DNA of 64,000 nucleotides from the NCBI GenBank assembly GCA_945875635.1, contig CAMCLD010000009.1, forward strand, positions 1-64,000, in the 5' to 3' direction. Source of the stretch: an uncultured Prevotella sp. (GTDB taxonomy: Bacteria; Bacteroidota; Bacteroidia; Bacteroidales; Bacteroidaceae). Both the position numbers and the translations under genes were made by a program. The notes under the pieces are model-generated. The model saw only the letters and a program-made list of their open reading frames with translations, did no database searches and was not told the origin of the DNA. Shown here piece by piece: positions 21,872-31,762 of the stretch (position 1 is its first letter; the number at the start of each line of letters is the position of its first letter).

Positions 21872-23833
21872 ATGTTTAATAAAGACGAATTATTATCTAA
21901 AGATGTCGCTGAATTGCTCGATATCGCTGCCAATATAGGTGCTGACGTCAAGTCAGGCGACGATAAGGAATCAGTGATATACTCGATTCTTGACAGACAA
22001 GCTGTTGCGGAAAGCCTCAACGCTCCAGTAGTCAAACGCAAGAGAACAAGGATAGCAAAAAAGGATACCGACCATGTCTATTCTGTCAACGGCAAGGAAG
22101 GAGAGAATTTTGATGTCAAGAAAAACAAGATAAGCGCAGAGCCATCACCGTCATTATTCAAGGACGAAATATCGGCACAACCGTCACAGAATGAAATTGC
22201 AGAAGATACACCTGCAGAAGCACAACCTGTTGCGCCTAAACGTAGAGGAAGAAAGCCAAAAGCTGTCAAAGAAGCAGAAGAAGCAGAGAAGGCAAGACTT
22301 AAGGCTGAGGCTGAATTGCAGGATGTACAACTCAATGTTGAGGCAGATGAAGATAAAGATATTTCTGTATTGCCAGACGACATTTCAGAAGACGTTCCAG
22401 AACAAATTTTTGAATCTCAGGACAATTCCGCTCCAAATGAAGAACAAGAGTCGCTCATAGCACAGTTGCAGGCAAAGGTAAATGCTCACAACGAAACAGC
22501 GAACGAAGAACGTAATGCAATGACGGATGGTGTATGGGCTGGTGACCCAGGTGACGGAACAGATTTTATCATCACTCTCGACTTGCCAATAGAAGATCAG
22601 GGAGCAGTTCCTAATTATGATATGTTTGACAGGCCAATCAATCCTGTTGTAGATATGCCTTCCAATTCTCCTTTATATAAGGAGCAGAAAATAGAAATGG
22701 TAGGATATGATTTCACGGACATTATAACTGCTAATGGAGTGCTTGAGGTAATGCCAGACGGATATGGATTCCTTCGTTCAAGCGATTACAACTACCTTTC
22801 TTCGCCAGATGATGTATATGTAGCAAGCATGCAGATTAAGAAGTTCGGACTGAAGACAGGTGACGTTGTCGAATGCCATGTACGTCCACCAAGAGAGGGT
22901 GAGAAGTATTTTCCATTAACAAGTATTGACAAGATTAATGGCAAGTCTCCATCTGAGGTTAGGGACAGAATACCGTTCGAGCATCTTACACCTCTATTTC
23001 CTGATGAGAAATTCGAGCTTTGCAAGGACAAAAAGACAACCAATTTGTCAACAAGACTCGTAGATTTGTTCTCTCCTATAGGAAAAGGACAGCGAGCACT
23101 TATTGTGGCACAGCCAAAAACGGGTAAGACCATTCTTATGAAAGATATTGCAAATGCCATTGCTGCCAATCATCCAGAGGCTTACCTTATGATGTTGCTC
23201 ATTGATGAACGTCCAGAGGAGGTTACGGACATGGCGAGAACCGTTAATGCAGAAGTTGTAGCCTCTACTTTTGACGAACCGGCAGAGAGACACGTGAAGA
23301 TAGCTGGCATTGTTCTTGAGAAAGCTAAGAGAATGGTTGAATGTGGACATGATGTCGTCATTTTCCTTGATTCAATAACAAGACTCGCCCGTGCATACAA
23401 TACTGTGTCGCCGGCATCTGGAAAGGTGCTTACCGGTGGAGTTGATGCCAATGCGTTACAGAAACCAAAGCGTTTCTTTGGAGCTGCTCGCAATATAGAA
23501 GGAGGAGGCTCCCTCACTATCATTGCCACAGCACTTATCGACACAGGTTCAAAGATGGATGAGGTGATATTCGAGGAGTTCAAGGGAACAGGAAACATGG
23601 AACTACAGCTTGACCGTTCACTATCCAACAAGCGTATATTCCCAGCTATTAATCTTGTTACATCCAGCACAAGACGTGATGACCTGCTACAGGATGAGTT
23701 CACGCTTGGAAAGATGTGGATTCTTCGCAAGTATATTGCAGACATGAACTCAAAGGAAGCAATGGAGTCTATCAGTTCAAGGATGGAGAAAACCATTGAC
23801 AATGATGAGTTCCTAATGGCAATGAACGAGTAG
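21872..23833 (+). CDS. rho: Transcription termination factor Rho with N-terminal insertion
   Basis: Hexameric RNA-dependent ATPase that ends transcription. At 653 residues it is far longer than the 419 of E. coli. Residues 1-48 are the Rho N-terminal helical domain. About 50-270 is a low-complexity insertion rich in Lys, Glu, Ala and Asp with KRRGRKPKA, an AT-hook-like basic patch. The RNA-binding OB fold follows near 280 ([20 protein letters not shown]). The ATPase core has Walker A AQPKTGKT (about 408), [13 protein letters not shown] and [23 protein letters not shown]. Such insertions occur in Bacteroidetes Rho and may add RNA or condensate-forming contacts; that is inference. Confidence 0.96.
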   Translation: MFNKDELLSKDVAELLDIAANIGADVKSGDDKESVIYSILDRQAVAESLNAPVVKRKRTRIAKKDTDHVYSVNGKEGENFDVKKNKISAEPSPSLFKDEISAQPSQNEIAEDTPAEAQPVAPKRRGRKPKAVKEAEEAEKARLKAEAELQDVQLNVEADEDKDISVLPDDISEDVPEQIFESQDNSAPNEEQESLIAQLQAKVNAHNETANEERNAMTDGVWAGDPGDGTDFIITLDLPIEDQGAVPNYDMFDRPINPVVDMPSNSPLYKEQKIEMVGYDFTDIITANGVLEVMPDGYGFLRSSDYNYLSSPDDVYVASMQIKKFGLKTGDVVECHVRPPREGEKYFPLTSIDKINGKSPSEVRDRIPFEHLTPLFPDEKFELCKDKKTTNLSTRLVDLFSPIGKGQRALIVAQPKTGKTILMKDIANAIAANHPEAYLMMLLIDERPEEVTDMARTVNAEVVASTFDEPAERHVKIAGIVLEKAKRMVECGHDVVIFLDSITRLARAYNTVSPASGKVLTGGVDANALQKPKRFFGAARNIEGGGSLTIIATALIDTGSKMDEVIFEEFKGTGNMELQLDRSLSNKRIFPAINLVTSSTRRDDLLQDEFTLGKMWILRKYIADMNSKEAMESISSRMEKTIDNDEFLMAMNE

Positions 23834-23834
23834 A

Positions 23835-25418
23835 ATGGTTTATGATTATCAGATAAGGGTAACTCCCCAGCAGGCTTACTGTGAACAGACCATTGCGGAA
23901 TTTATCGCAAAGGAGAAAGGACTTGATGCACGCACCTTAAAAGGGGTGCGTGTGTTGAGAAAGTCCATTGATGCCAGACAGAGAGTCATTTATATCAACC
24001 TTAGTGTCAGGGTTTATGTAAATGAGATGCCACCAGAAGATATGTACTCTCCCATAGAATACCATGATGTAAGCGAAAAGAAGACGGTTGTTGTGGTGGG
24101 GGCTGGTCCTGCAGGTCTGTTTGCGTCGTTGAGACTTATAGAGCAAGGACTGCGACCAGTGGTAGTAGAAAGAGGAAAGGATGTACATGAAAGGAAGAAA
24201 GACATCGCACTCATAAGCAGGACGCATAAGGTTGATGCAGAAAGCAACTATTGTTTTGGTGAAGGTGGAGCTGGTGCCTATTCTGATGGCAAACTATATA
24301 CAAGAAGTAAGAAGCGTGGGAATATAGGCAAGATTCTAACTGTTTTTTGTCAGCATGGAGCCTCGCAGTCAATATTGTCAGATGTCCATCCGCATATTGG
24401 TACAGACAGACTACCAAAAGTAATTGAAAATATCAGACATACAATACTGAGAAGTGGGGGAGAGGTGCATTTCAATACTAAGATGACTTCTCTTCAGATA
24501 GTTGGTGACATGGTGACAGGAATAAAGGCTGTCAATACAATTACAGGTAAGGAAACAGAATACAGTGGACCGGTGATACTTGCTACAGGACATTCAGCGC
24601 GTGACGTCTATCGCTATCTCCATGGCTCTTCAATAGAAATTCAACAGAAAGGTATTGCTGTTGGTGTCAGGCTTGAGCATCCTTCTGAACTGATAGACAG
24701 AATACAGTATCATAATAAGAATGGAAGGGGAAGATACCTTCCTGCTGCAGAATACTCATTTGTTACGCAAGTAGGCGGAAGAGGTGTGTATTCATTCTGT
24801 ATGTGTCCTGGAGGATTCGTCATACCTGCTACTACCGGACCAAGGCAGATTGTTGTCAATGGTATGTCGCCAAGCAATCGTGGCACAAAGTGGAGCAACA
24901 GTGGAATGGTAGTAGAGGTACGTCCGGAGGATATTTCACATTTCGGATTGTCATATGAGAAGGATTCTCCACTCAGTATGATGGAACTTCAAGAACATCT
25001 TGAAAGTACATGCTGGCAACAGGGAAATATGAGACAGACTGCTCCTGCACAGAGAATGGCAGATTTTGTCAATAACAGATTGTCATACGATTTGCCGGAT
25101 AGTAGTTACTCTCCTGGATTGATTAGCAGTCCGCTACATTTCTGGATGCCATCTTTCGTATCAGACCGCTTGAAGGAAGGGTTCAAGGCTTTTGGAAAAA
25201 AGAGCCATGGTTTTCTTACCAATGATGCTGTACTCATAGCTATTGAGACAAGGACGTCCTCACCGGTTAGGATAACAAGAGACGTAGAGACCCTTCAACA
25301 TGTACGTCTGAAAGGACTATTTCCATGTGGAGAGGGAGCTGGCTATGCTGGAGGAATCGTATCTGCAGCCGTTGATGGTGAGAGATGTGCGGAAATGTGC
25401 TCAGCCTATCTCTCGTAG
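23835..25418 (+). CDS. FAD-dependent oxidoreductase of the COG2509 type
   Basis: Cytoplasmic flavoprotein of 527 residues, function unknown. After an N-terminal domain of about 80 residues comes the dinucleotide-binding KTVVVVGAGPAGLFASLRL with the acidic residue at VVVERGKD. Then come NYCFGEGGAGAYSDGKLYTR and, near the C-terminus, FPCGEGAGYAGGIVSAAVDG, all signatures of the uncharacterised FAD-dependent dehydrogenase family. The start is 1 bp after the rho stop, suggesting co-expression. Its last 13 bp overlap the convergent folA gene. Confidence 0.85.
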   Translation: MVYDYQIRVTPQQAYCEQTIAEFIAKEKGLDARTLKGVRVLRKSIDARQRVIYINLSVRVYVNEMPPEDMYSPIEYHDVSEKKTVVVVGAGPAGLFASLRLIEQGLRPVVVERGKDVHERKKDIALISRTHKVDAESNYCFGEGGAGAYSDGKLYTRSKKRGNIGKILTVFCQHGASQSILSDVHPHIGTDRLPKVIENIRHTILRSGGEVHFNTKMTSLQIVGDMVTGIKAVNTITGKETEYSGPVILATGHSARDVYRYLHGSSIEIQQKGIAVGVRLEHPSELIDRIQYHNKNGRGRYLPAAEYSFVTQVGGRGVYSFCMCPGGFVIPATTGPRQIVVNGMSPSNRGTKWSNSGMVVEVRPEDISHFGLSYEKDSPLSMMELQEHLESTCWQQGNMRQTAPAQRMADFVNNRLSYDLPDSSYSPGLISSPLHFWMPSFVSDRLKEGFKAFGKKSHGFLTNDAVLIAIETRTSSPVRITRDVETLQHVRLKGLFPCGEGAGYAGGIVSAAVDGERCAEMCSAYLS

Positions 25419-25885
25419 TCAACGAATGAATAGCAGTAGGCATGTCTGTCGTCTGCAGGATGGTCTTCCCTTCTGACTTCTTCCCATCCTTCATATTCTG
25501 GGAAAAAGGTGTCGGCTTCAGAAGGCGTGTCATGCACTTCAGTAAGATACAGTCTGTCTGCAATACTTATAGCCTGATTATAGACGCTTGCCCCACCAAT
25601 AATAAATACTTCCTCGTTTTCATTGCATGATGAAACGGCATCATCAAGCGAGGTGTAAGTGTCACATCCCTCAAATGAACTGCATGAGCGGCTAAGCACA
25701 ATGTTCCTTCTGTTTGGCAATGCACCCTTTGGAAGGGAGAGGAATGTGTTACGACCCATGATTATGGTGTTGCCAGTAGTAAGGTTCTTGAACCTTTTAA
25801 GGTCATTTGGCAGCCAATAGATGAGTTTGTTGCCAAGACCTATCGCACGGTTTTCTGCCACTGCAGCTATTATGTTTATTCTCAT
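25406..25885 (-). CDS. folA: Dihydrofolate reductase
   Basis: Reduces dihydrofolate to tetrahydrofolate with NADPH. From MRINIIAAVAENRAIGLGNKL it is 159 residues, the normal size. It has the substrate-contact WLPNDLKRFKNLT, the NADPH-binding IIMGRNTFLSLPKG and FIIGGASVYNQAI. The frame also allows an ATG at 25903 that overlaps the thyA stop by 4 bp, adding six non-conserved residues. Pairing with thyA is functional, since thymidylate synthase consumes tetrahydrofolate. Confidence 0.93.
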   Translation of the reverse strand: MRINIIAAVAENRAIGLGNKLIYWLPNDLKRFKNLTTGNTIIMGRNTFLSLPKGALPNRRNIVLSRSCSSFEGCDTYTSLDDAVSSCNENEEVFIIGGASVYNQAISIADRLYLTEVHDTPSEADTFFPEYEGWEEVRREDHPADDRHAYCYSFVDYER

Positions 25886-25899
25886 ATAATTAATGTTTG

Positions 25900-26694
25900 T
25901 CATACAGACACCTCTGCCTTTATGTGAGGCAGGGGGTCGTACCCTTCAAGTGTGAAATCCTCGTATCTGAAACCAAATATGTCCTTTACATCGGGATTAA
26001 GTAGCATCCTTGGAAGTGGTCGTGGAGTACGTGTCAGTTGAATCTTTGCCTGCTCTATATGGTTAAGGTATAGGTGAGTGTCGCCTGTAGTATGTACGAA
26101 ATCACCAGCCTCCAATCCTGTAACTTGTGCTATCATCATTAGTAGAAGAGCATAAGAGGCAATATTGAATGGAACGCCGAGGAATGTGTCAGCAGAACGC
26201 TGATAGAGTTGCAGGCTGAGCTTACCTTCAGCCACATAGAACTGGAACATAGTATGACATGGTGGGAGAGCCATCTTGTCCACCTCTGCAACATTCCATG
26301 CACTAACTATCATTCGGCGTGAGTCGGGCGTGTGACGTATCTGGTTTACCACGTTGCTTATCTGGTCAATGACTCCACCAGAATAGTCTGGCCATGCACG
26401 CCACTGATGACCATAAACGGGACCAAGCTCACCATTCTCATCAGCCCATTCGTTCCATATCCTTACACCGTTTTCCTGTAGGTATTTCACATTGGTGTCT
26501 CCTTTTAGGAACCATAGTAGTTCATGGATGATGGATTTAAGGTGCAACTTTTTTGTAGTAAGAAGCGGAAAGCCGTCCTTCATGTTGAATCTCATCTGGT
26601 TGCCGAAGATACTTAGGGTTCCAGTTCCTGTTCTGTCCTCTTTCCTTACGCCCTCATTTAGAATCCTGTCAAGCAGGTCAAGATATTGTTTCAT
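25900..26694 (-). CDS. thyA: Thymidylate synthase
   Basis: Methylates dUMP to dTMP with methylenetetrahydrofolate. The 264 residues match E. coli ThyA in length and motifs: [20 protein letters not shown] near the start, catalytic cysteine in [13 protein letters not shown], and [20 protein letters not shown]. It is upstream of folA on the minus strand, and the two recycle the same folate. Confidence 0.97.
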   Translation of the reverse strand: MKQYLDLLDRILNEGVRKEDRTGTGTLSIFGNQMRFNMKDGFPLLTTKKLHLKSIIHELLWFLKGDTNVKYLQENGVRIWNEWADENGELGPVYGHQWRAWPDYSGGVIDQISNVVNQIRHTPDSRRMIVSAWNVAEVDKMALPPCHTMFQFYVAEGKLSLQLYQRSADTFLGVPFNIASYALLLMMIAQVTGLEAGDFVHTTGDTHLYLNHIEQAKIQLTRTPRPLPRMLLNPDVKDIFGFRYEDFTLEGYDPLPHIKAEVSV

Positions 26695-27120
26695 ACACTA
26701 TTCTATTTCTTGATGCTTTTCTTTTCAACTGCAAAGTTACTTGTTTTTTTTTTATGACTGATGGTTTTAAAGCCTTTTCTTGATATAAAGGGCAAAATAT
26801 TCATATCTTGTCAAATATATCTATTTGCTATCATGACAAATATTTCCTTCTGTTTCGGCAGTACTCTTCTTAAGAAATCAAAGGGAGGTATAAGGAGTTA
26901 TCGCTCCCTGTAGTCGCTAAGGAAGATAAATGTCGATAGTACCTCCTTGTATCTTCTTTACCTCCTTTTTTAATACGTCCGAAACTTGGATAATTGTTTA
27001 ATAGTGGATAAAGAGTATGTGTTTCCTGAAATTTCGTTTAACGTTTTTTCAATACATGTATAGTATTAATAAAATAAAAAATAGTAATTTTGTACGAGTT
27101 TAGAGAAATTTGCCAATAAA
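26695..27120. other. Intergenic region between thyA and fur
   Basis: Divergent 426-bp spacer with no supported gene. On the minus strand CAAAGTTA at 26732-26739 reads TAACTTTG, a possible thyA -7 box. On the plus strand TAATTTTG at 27085-27092 is a possible -7 box for the Fur-family gene; neither has a good -33 partner. From 26878 to 26976 there are complementary purine/pyrimidine tracts: AAAGGGAGGTATAAGGAG on the left against CTCCTTGTATC and TACCTCCTTTTT on the right. They can form a long imperfect stem with a T-rich end, possibly a terminator of an unseen small transcript. Confidence 0.45.
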
Positions 27121-27603
27121 GTGCATAAAGCGAATCAGAAAAAAGAGGTCAGTGATATTCTGACACAATATCTTGTGGCCAATTCCCTGCGTAAAACGCC
27201 GGAAAGGTTTGCTATTCTCGATGCCATATATGACATGCATGGTCCTTTCACATTGGAGATGCTTGGAGAGAAGCTTGAGAAATCTAATTTCAGGGTTTCC
27301 CGTGCAACCCTTTACAATACCGTCAAGCTGTTTATCAAGATACGGTTGGTTGTGCGACACCGGTTCATTGGTCAGACTAAATATGAAGCATGCTATAAAA
27401 AAGGAAGTCATGTCCAACAAGTATGCACAGTGTGTGGCTGTGTTACAGAGCTTGACAGCTCGCCAGTAGAGCATGCTGTTGAGAACCTTAAGTTCAAAAG
27501 GTTTAGGAAGGAAGGTTACTCCTTATATATATATGGTGTATGCTCCAAATGCCAGTCAAAGATTACTCGTAGGATTAACAAGTCGAGGAATGGAAAGGTT
27601 TAA
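27121..27603 (+). CDS. Fur-family metal- or peroxide-responsive repressor
   Basis: Winged-helix DNA-binding repressor of 160 residues that would control metal uptake or oxidative-stress genes. N-terminal LRKTPERFAILDAIYDMHGPFT and the recognition-helix region VSRATLYNTVKLF are typical of the family. Two Cys pairs (QVCTVCG and VCSKCQ) form the structural zinc site. The start is GTG at 27121; no ATG is in a suitable place. Whether it senses iron, zinc or peroxide cannot be decided. The gene is upstream of purA, an order I believe is common in Bacteroidales. Confidence 0.85.
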   Translation: MHKANQKKEVSDILTQYLVANSLRKTPERFAILDAIYDMHGPFTLEMLGEKLEKSNFRVSRATLYNTVKLFIKIRLVVRHRFIGQTKYEACYKKGSHVQQVCTVCGCVTELDSSPVEHAVENLKFKRFRKEGYSLYIYGVCSKCQSKITRRINKSRNGKV

Positions 27604-27685
27604 AGTCCCATATTGCTGATGTGAAGACAATGCCATGTGTGGGTAATGTAGATAGATAAATAAAATATTTATATTTATTGTAATA

Positions 27686-28963
27686 ATGAATACAGCTAAA
27701 GTTGATGTCTTGCTGGGATTGCAGTGGGGCGACGAAGGTAAAGGAAAGGTAGTTGACGTGCTTACACCATGTTATGATGTAGTAGCGCGTTTCCAGGGTG
27801 GTCCCAATGCTGGTCACACCCTTGAGTTCGAAGGTCAGAAGTATGTTCTCAGGAGTATTCCTTCTGGAATATTTCAGGGTGGCAAGACAAACATCATAGG
27901 CAATGGTGTGGTGTTGGCACCAGACCTCTTTATGGATGAGGCAAAGGGTCTTGAAAAGAGTGGACACAAATTGACGGAGCGTCTGCATATCTCAAAGAAA
28001 GCTCACCTTATCATGCCTACACATAGACTTTTGGATAAGGCTCTCGAGATTGCAAAGGGAAAGAACAAAGTTGGCACTACAGGAAAAGGAATAGGTCCGA
28101 CATATACAGACAAAATTAGCCGTAACGGTCTCCGTGTAGGAGATATACTCGATGATTTCGAGGCTAAATATGCAGCCCACAAGGAAAGGCACATGAAAAT
28201 GCTTGCTTCACTCGACTTCAATGACTTTGAAGGTTTCGTGGAAGTTGAGAAGAAATGGATGGAAGGAGTTGAATATATGAGGACGTACCACCTTGTTGAT
28301 AGCGAGCACGAGATTAACTGTTTGCTGAAAGAAGGTAAAAGTGTACTGTGTGAGGGTGCGCAGGGTACGATGCTGGATGTCGATTTTGGCAGTTATCCTT
28401 TCGTAACATCGTCAAACACCATATGTGCCGGTGCATGTTCTGGACTGGGCATTGGCCCTAACAAGATAGGAAAGGTATATGGCATCATGAAGGCATACTG
28501 CACAAGAGTAGGAGCTGGTCCTTTCCCAACCGAACTGTTTGATGAGACAGGACAGAGAATGAGAGATATCGGTCACGAATATGGAGCTGTAACAGGACGT
28601 GAGCGTAGATGTGGATGGATAGACCTTGTTGCATTGAAATATTCAATCATGGTAAATGGAGTTACTGAGCTTATCATGATGAAGAGTGATGTTCTTGACA
28701 CATTCCCTACTATCAAGGCTTGTGTAGCATATAAACAGAACGGAAAGCAGATAGACTATTTCCCTTACAGTATAGACAGAGACATAGAGCCTGTTTATGC
28801 CGAACTGCCAGGTTGGAATACAGATATGACGAAGTTCACGTCTGAGGAACAATTCCCGAAAGAGTTCAGCGACTATATTGCATTCTTGGAGAAAGAGCTT
28901 GAAACACCAATAAGAATAATTTCCATTGGTCCAGACAGAGAACAGACTATAGTAAGGAAGTGA
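27686..28963 (+). CDS. purA: Adenylosuccinate synthetase
   Basis: First step from IMP to AMP: condenses IMP with aspartate using GTP. The 425 residues include the GTP-loop LQWGDEGKGKVVDVL at the N-terminus, GPNAGHTLEF, GTTGKGIGPTYTDKI and EGAQGTMLDVDFGSYPFVTSSN. All catalytic motifs are present and the length is normal. It lies 82 bp after the Fur-family gene. Confidence 0.98.
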   Translation: MNTAKVDVLLGLQWGDEGKGKVVDVLTPCYDVVARFQGGPNAGHTLEFEGQKYVLRSIPSGIFQGGKTNIIGNGVVLAPDLFMDEAKGLEKSGHKLTERLHISKKAHLIMPTHRLLDKALEIAKGKNKVGTTGKGIGPTYTDKISRNGLRVGDILDDFEAKYAAHKERHMKMLASLDFNDFEGFVEVEKKWMEGVEYMRTYHLVDSEHEINCLLKEGKSVLCEGAQGTMLDVDFGSYPFVTSSNTICAGACSGLGIGPNKIGKVYGIMKAYCTRVGAGPFPTELFDETGQRMRDIGHEYGAVTGRERRCGWIDLVALKYSIMVNGVTELIMMKSDVLDTFPTIKACVAYKQNGKQIDYFPYSIDRDIEPVYAELPGWNTDMTKFTSEEQFPKEFSDYIAFLEKELETPIRIISIGPDREQTIVRK

Positions 28964-28992
28964 ACAATGCATCCTACTATATTATGAATTAC

Positions 28993-29152
28993 TCAACTTT
29001 CGCAAGTTAAAAACTTGCTCAAGGTTAACAAGTTGACAAGTCAATAAGTTGCTACTCTTATAGCATGAGCTTGACAATAACCAGAAATACAAATAACTTG
29101 TCAACCCGTCAACTTGTTAACTGACAGCATGTCGGAGATATGCGAAACTTAA
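28993..29152 (+). repeat. Intergenic repeat, full copy upstream of hisS
   Basis: Begins TCAACTTTCGCAAGTTAAAA and ends AGCATGTCGGAGATATGCGA plus AACTTAA. The middle holds AACAAGTTGACAAGTCAATA and a GTTGCTACTCTTATAGC block, which is the GAGTAGCAAC block of other copies in reverse complement. It fills most of the purA-hisS spacer and ends 86 bp before the hisS start. Confidence 0.8.
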
Positions 29153-29237
29153 ATTAATTATTCAAGTTTTTCACTGTTTCTTGTTTGCTTACATCAATGA
29201 GACAAGTGGGAAGAAAACTAAGAATCATATATAAGAA

Positions 29238-30596
29238 ATGAACAAGCCATCAATCCCAAAGGGAACGCGAGACTTCTCACCTGTTGAGATGTCAAAGAGA
29301 AACTATATATTCAACACTATTAAGGAAGTATATGCACTGTATGGATTCCAGCAGATTGAAACTCCTGCCATGGAGACACTCAAAACTCTGATGGGAAAAT
29401 ACGGAGAGGAAGGTGACAAACTTCTTTTCAAGGTGCTTAACTCTGGTGACTTCATGAGCAAGGTCCAGGATGAGGACATTAAGGACAATCCGCAGCGATT
29501 AGCCGCCAGAATATGCGAGAAAGGACTTCGGTATGACCTGACAGTGCCTTTCGCAAGGTATGTGGTAATGCATAGAGATGAGTTGCAGTTGCCTTTCAAA
29601 CGATATCAGATACAGCCTGTATGGAGGGCTGACAGACCGCAGAAGGGAAGATACAGGGAGTTCTTCCAGTGCGATGCTGATATTGTTGGCTCTGACTCGT
29701 TGCTTAACGAGGTTGAGCTTATGCAGATTGTAGATACCGTTTTCACACGGTTTGGCATCAGGGTAAAGATTAAGATTAACAATCGTAAAATACTTACCGG
29801 AATTGCAGAGGTTATAGGCTCAGCTGACAAGATAGTTGATATAACAGTTGCTATTGACAAACTTGACAAAATAGGCATAGACAATGTCAATGCTGAACTT
29901 AAAGCCAGCGGACTGACAGAAGAGCAGATAGCAAGGCTACAGCCAATCATACTACTTCAGGGCAATAACGAGGAAAAGCTAAATACCATGGCAGAGGTCC
30001 TCTCAGACTCTGCCACTGGACTAAAAGGCGTTGAAGAGACTCGTTATATTCTCAATAAACTGAATGAGGCTGGGACAGAGAATGAGGTTGAGATTGACTT
30101 AACCCTCGCACGAGGACTCAATTATTATACTGGTGCCATATTTGAAGTAAAGGCTCTTGACACACCTATGGGTAGTATTACGGGTGGTGGACGCTATGAC
30201 AACCTTACAGGAATATTCGGAATGCCTGGAATAAGCGGTGTCGGAATCTCCTTTGGTGCAGACAGAATATACGATGTGCTGAATACACTCGACTTGTATC
30301 CGAAAGAAACGATGGCAGCTACAGAAGTAATGTTTATAAATTTCGGTGAAAAAGAGACTGAATATTGTTTGCCTATTGCTAACAGGTTGAGGAATGACGG
30401 TATAAGGACAGAAATCTTTCCCGACTCCGTCAAGATGAAGAAACAGATGGCATACGCCAATGCCAAGAACATCAGGTTCGTTGTACTTGCAGGAGAAGAC
30501 GAGATGAGTAAAGGACTTGTCAATGTGAAGAACATGGAAACAGGTGAGCAACAGGAGGTAAAACCAGAAATGATAAAAGATATCGTACTTGGATGA
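29238..30596 (+). CDS. hisS: Histidyl-tRNA synthetase
   Basis: Class II aminoacyl-tRNA synthetase of 452 residues. Motif 1 region starts [12 protein letters not shown]. Motif 2 is [20 protein letters not shown] plus EFFQCDAD. The histidine-specific [15 protein letters not shown] and the motif 3 GGGRYDNL follow. The C-terminal anticodon-binding domain is present (ADRLR-like [15 protein letters not shown]). Length is near the family norm. Confidence 0.97.
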   Translation: MNKPSIPKGTRDFSPVEMSKRNYIFNTIKEVYALYGFQQIETPAMETLKTLMGKYGEEGDKLLFKVLNSGDFMSKVQDEDIKDNPQRLAARICEKGLRYDLTVPFARYVVMHRDELQLPFKRYQIQPVWRADRPQKGRYREFFQCDADIVGSDSLLNEVELMQIVDTVFTRFGIRVKIKINNRKILTGIAEVIGSADKIVDITVAIDKLDKIGIDNVNAELKASGLTEEQIARLQPIILLQGNNEEKLNTMAEVLSDSATGLKGVEETRYILNKLNEAGTENEVEIDLTLARGLNYYTGAIFEVKALDTPMGSITGGGRYDNLTGIFGMPGISGVGISFGADRIYDVLNTLDLYPKETMAATEVMFINFGEKETEYCLPIANRLRNDGIRTEIFPDSVKMKKQMAYANAKNIRFVVLAGEDEMSKGLVNVKNMETGEQQEVKPEMIKDIVLG

Positions 30597-30602
30597 TATG
30601 TT

Positions 30603-30629
30603 GAAGGGTTGGCTTTGTGCCAACCCTTC
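30603..30629 (+). terminator. Hairpin after hisS
   Basis: GAAGGGTTGGC (30603-30613) is perfectly complementary to GCCAACCCTTC (30619-30629) with a 5-base loop, 7 bp after the hisS stop. No T-run follows, so it may stop transcription only partly or protect the mRNA end. Confidence 0.6.
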
Positions 30630-30662
30630 GATAAACTTGGACTAAATAACTAAAACAAATTT

Positions 30663-31664
30663 ATGAAACTGACAAACAAATATCTGTGCATGGCTTTAAT
30701 TGCCATTCTTGCCCTTACAAGTGCAAACGTACCTAAAACGACAACCGTGTTCATAATTGGCGACTCAACTGCTGCCAACAAGAAAATTGATGGAGGCAAG
30801 CAGGAAAGAGGATGGGGAATGGTATTGCAAGGTTTCTTCTCAGAAGAGATATATGTGGAAAACCATGCTGTTAACGGCAGGTCAACGAAAAGCTTTATTG
30901 ACGAAGGAAGGTGGGACGTAGTACTGAGCAGGATAAAACCAGGTGACTACGTGATTATTCAGTTTGGTCACAATGACGAGAAACCACAACCTGAAAGACA
31001 TACAGATGCCGGCACTACATTTGATGCTAATCTTACAAAGTTTGTTGAGGAAACAAGGGAAAAGGGTGGCATTCCAATTCTAATGAGTCCTGTTGTCAGA
31101 AGGAACTTCCACATAAAGGCTGAAGAACAAGCAGACGATGAGGCACTGCGCGACTCCAAGTTCCATTTCGAAGAGGAAAACAGTGATACGCTCGTTGATA
31201 CTCATGGAGCTTACAGGTTTTCTGCCCGTAATGTTGCAGCTGAGACCCAATGTGTCTATGTTGATGCCAATAAAATAACACACGATATAGAACAGAGTTT
31301 CGGAGTGGAAGGTTCAAGAAAGTTGCACATGTGGTTTAAACCTGGTGAGCATCCGAGTATGCCGGAGGGCAGGCAGGATAACACACATTACAGTGTCTTT
31401 GGGGCTCATGTCGTGGCATCAGCACTCTCCAAGGCTCTTGCAGAAAAGATTCCACAACTTGCCAAATCACTTCGTGACTACGATTACATCGTTGCCTCAA
31501 ACGGTACAGGCAATTATATGACAGTTGAAGATGCCCTTCAGGATATTCCATCAGGAATCATGACTAAAATACTCGTCCTTGAAGGTTCTTTTAAGAAACC
31601 AGTTGTTCCTTCAGACAAGAAAGTCGAATTTGTATTTCCAGAGGGAAAAGGTTTTGTTAATTAG
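30663..31664 (+). CDS. Secreted SGNH esterase (CE12-like) with truncated pectinesterase-like tail
   Basis: Signal peptide (about residues 1-22, ending near TSANVPK) followed by an SGNH hydrolase of the rhamnogalacturonan acetylesterase type: block I FIIGDSTAAN, Gly in NHAVNGRSTKSF, block III IIQFGHNDEKP and block V NTHYSVFGAHVVA with the catalytic His. It would remove acetyl groups from pectin in the periplasm or outside the cell. From about residue 275, RDYDYIVASNGTGNYMTVEDA resembles the start of a CE8 pectinesterase, but the frame stops after about 60 such residues. The rest of that domain is absent; only a 98-bp spacer follows. Intact CE12-CE8 fusions are found in gut Bacteroidetes, so this is probably a decayed fusion. 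Confidence 0.8.
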   Translation: MKLTNKYLCMALIAILALTSANVPKTTTVFIIGDSTAANKKIDGGKQERGWGMVLQGFFSEEIYVENHAVNGRSTKSFIDEGRWDVVLSRIKPGDYVIIQFGHNDEKPQPERHTDAGTTFDANLTKFVEETREKGGIPILMSPVVRRNFHIKAEEQADDEALRDSKFHFEEENSDTLVDTHGAYRFSARNVAAETQCVYVDANKITHDIEQSFGVEGSRKLHMWFKPGEHPSMPEGRQDNTHYSVFGAHVVASALSKALAEKIPQLAKSLRDYDYIVASNGTGNYMTVEDALQDIPSGIMTKILVLEGSFKKPVVPSDKKVEFVFPEGKGFVN

Positions 31665-31713
31665 ATTAAAATCAATTATTATTGACTTTTTATGAAAATA
31701 GAGGCATGAATAG

Positions 31714-31743
31714 TTGCATAATAGTTTTTTTTTGCTAACTTTG
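31714..31743 (+). promoter_or_regulatory. Promoter of the glycogen synthase gene
   Basis: TTG (31714-31716) and TAACTTTG (31736-31743) with a 19-base spacer. The -7 box is a full match and the -33 box reads GTTG in place of TTTG. Transcription would start near 31750, leaving a leader of about 13 nt. Confidence 0.6.
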
Positions 31744-31762
31744 CAGCAATTATTCAAAATTT

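Noticed and set aside
25406..26694. Plus-strand frames opposite folA and thyA
   Set aside because: Motif-complete folA and thyA occupy the minus strand; the opposite frames are shadows.
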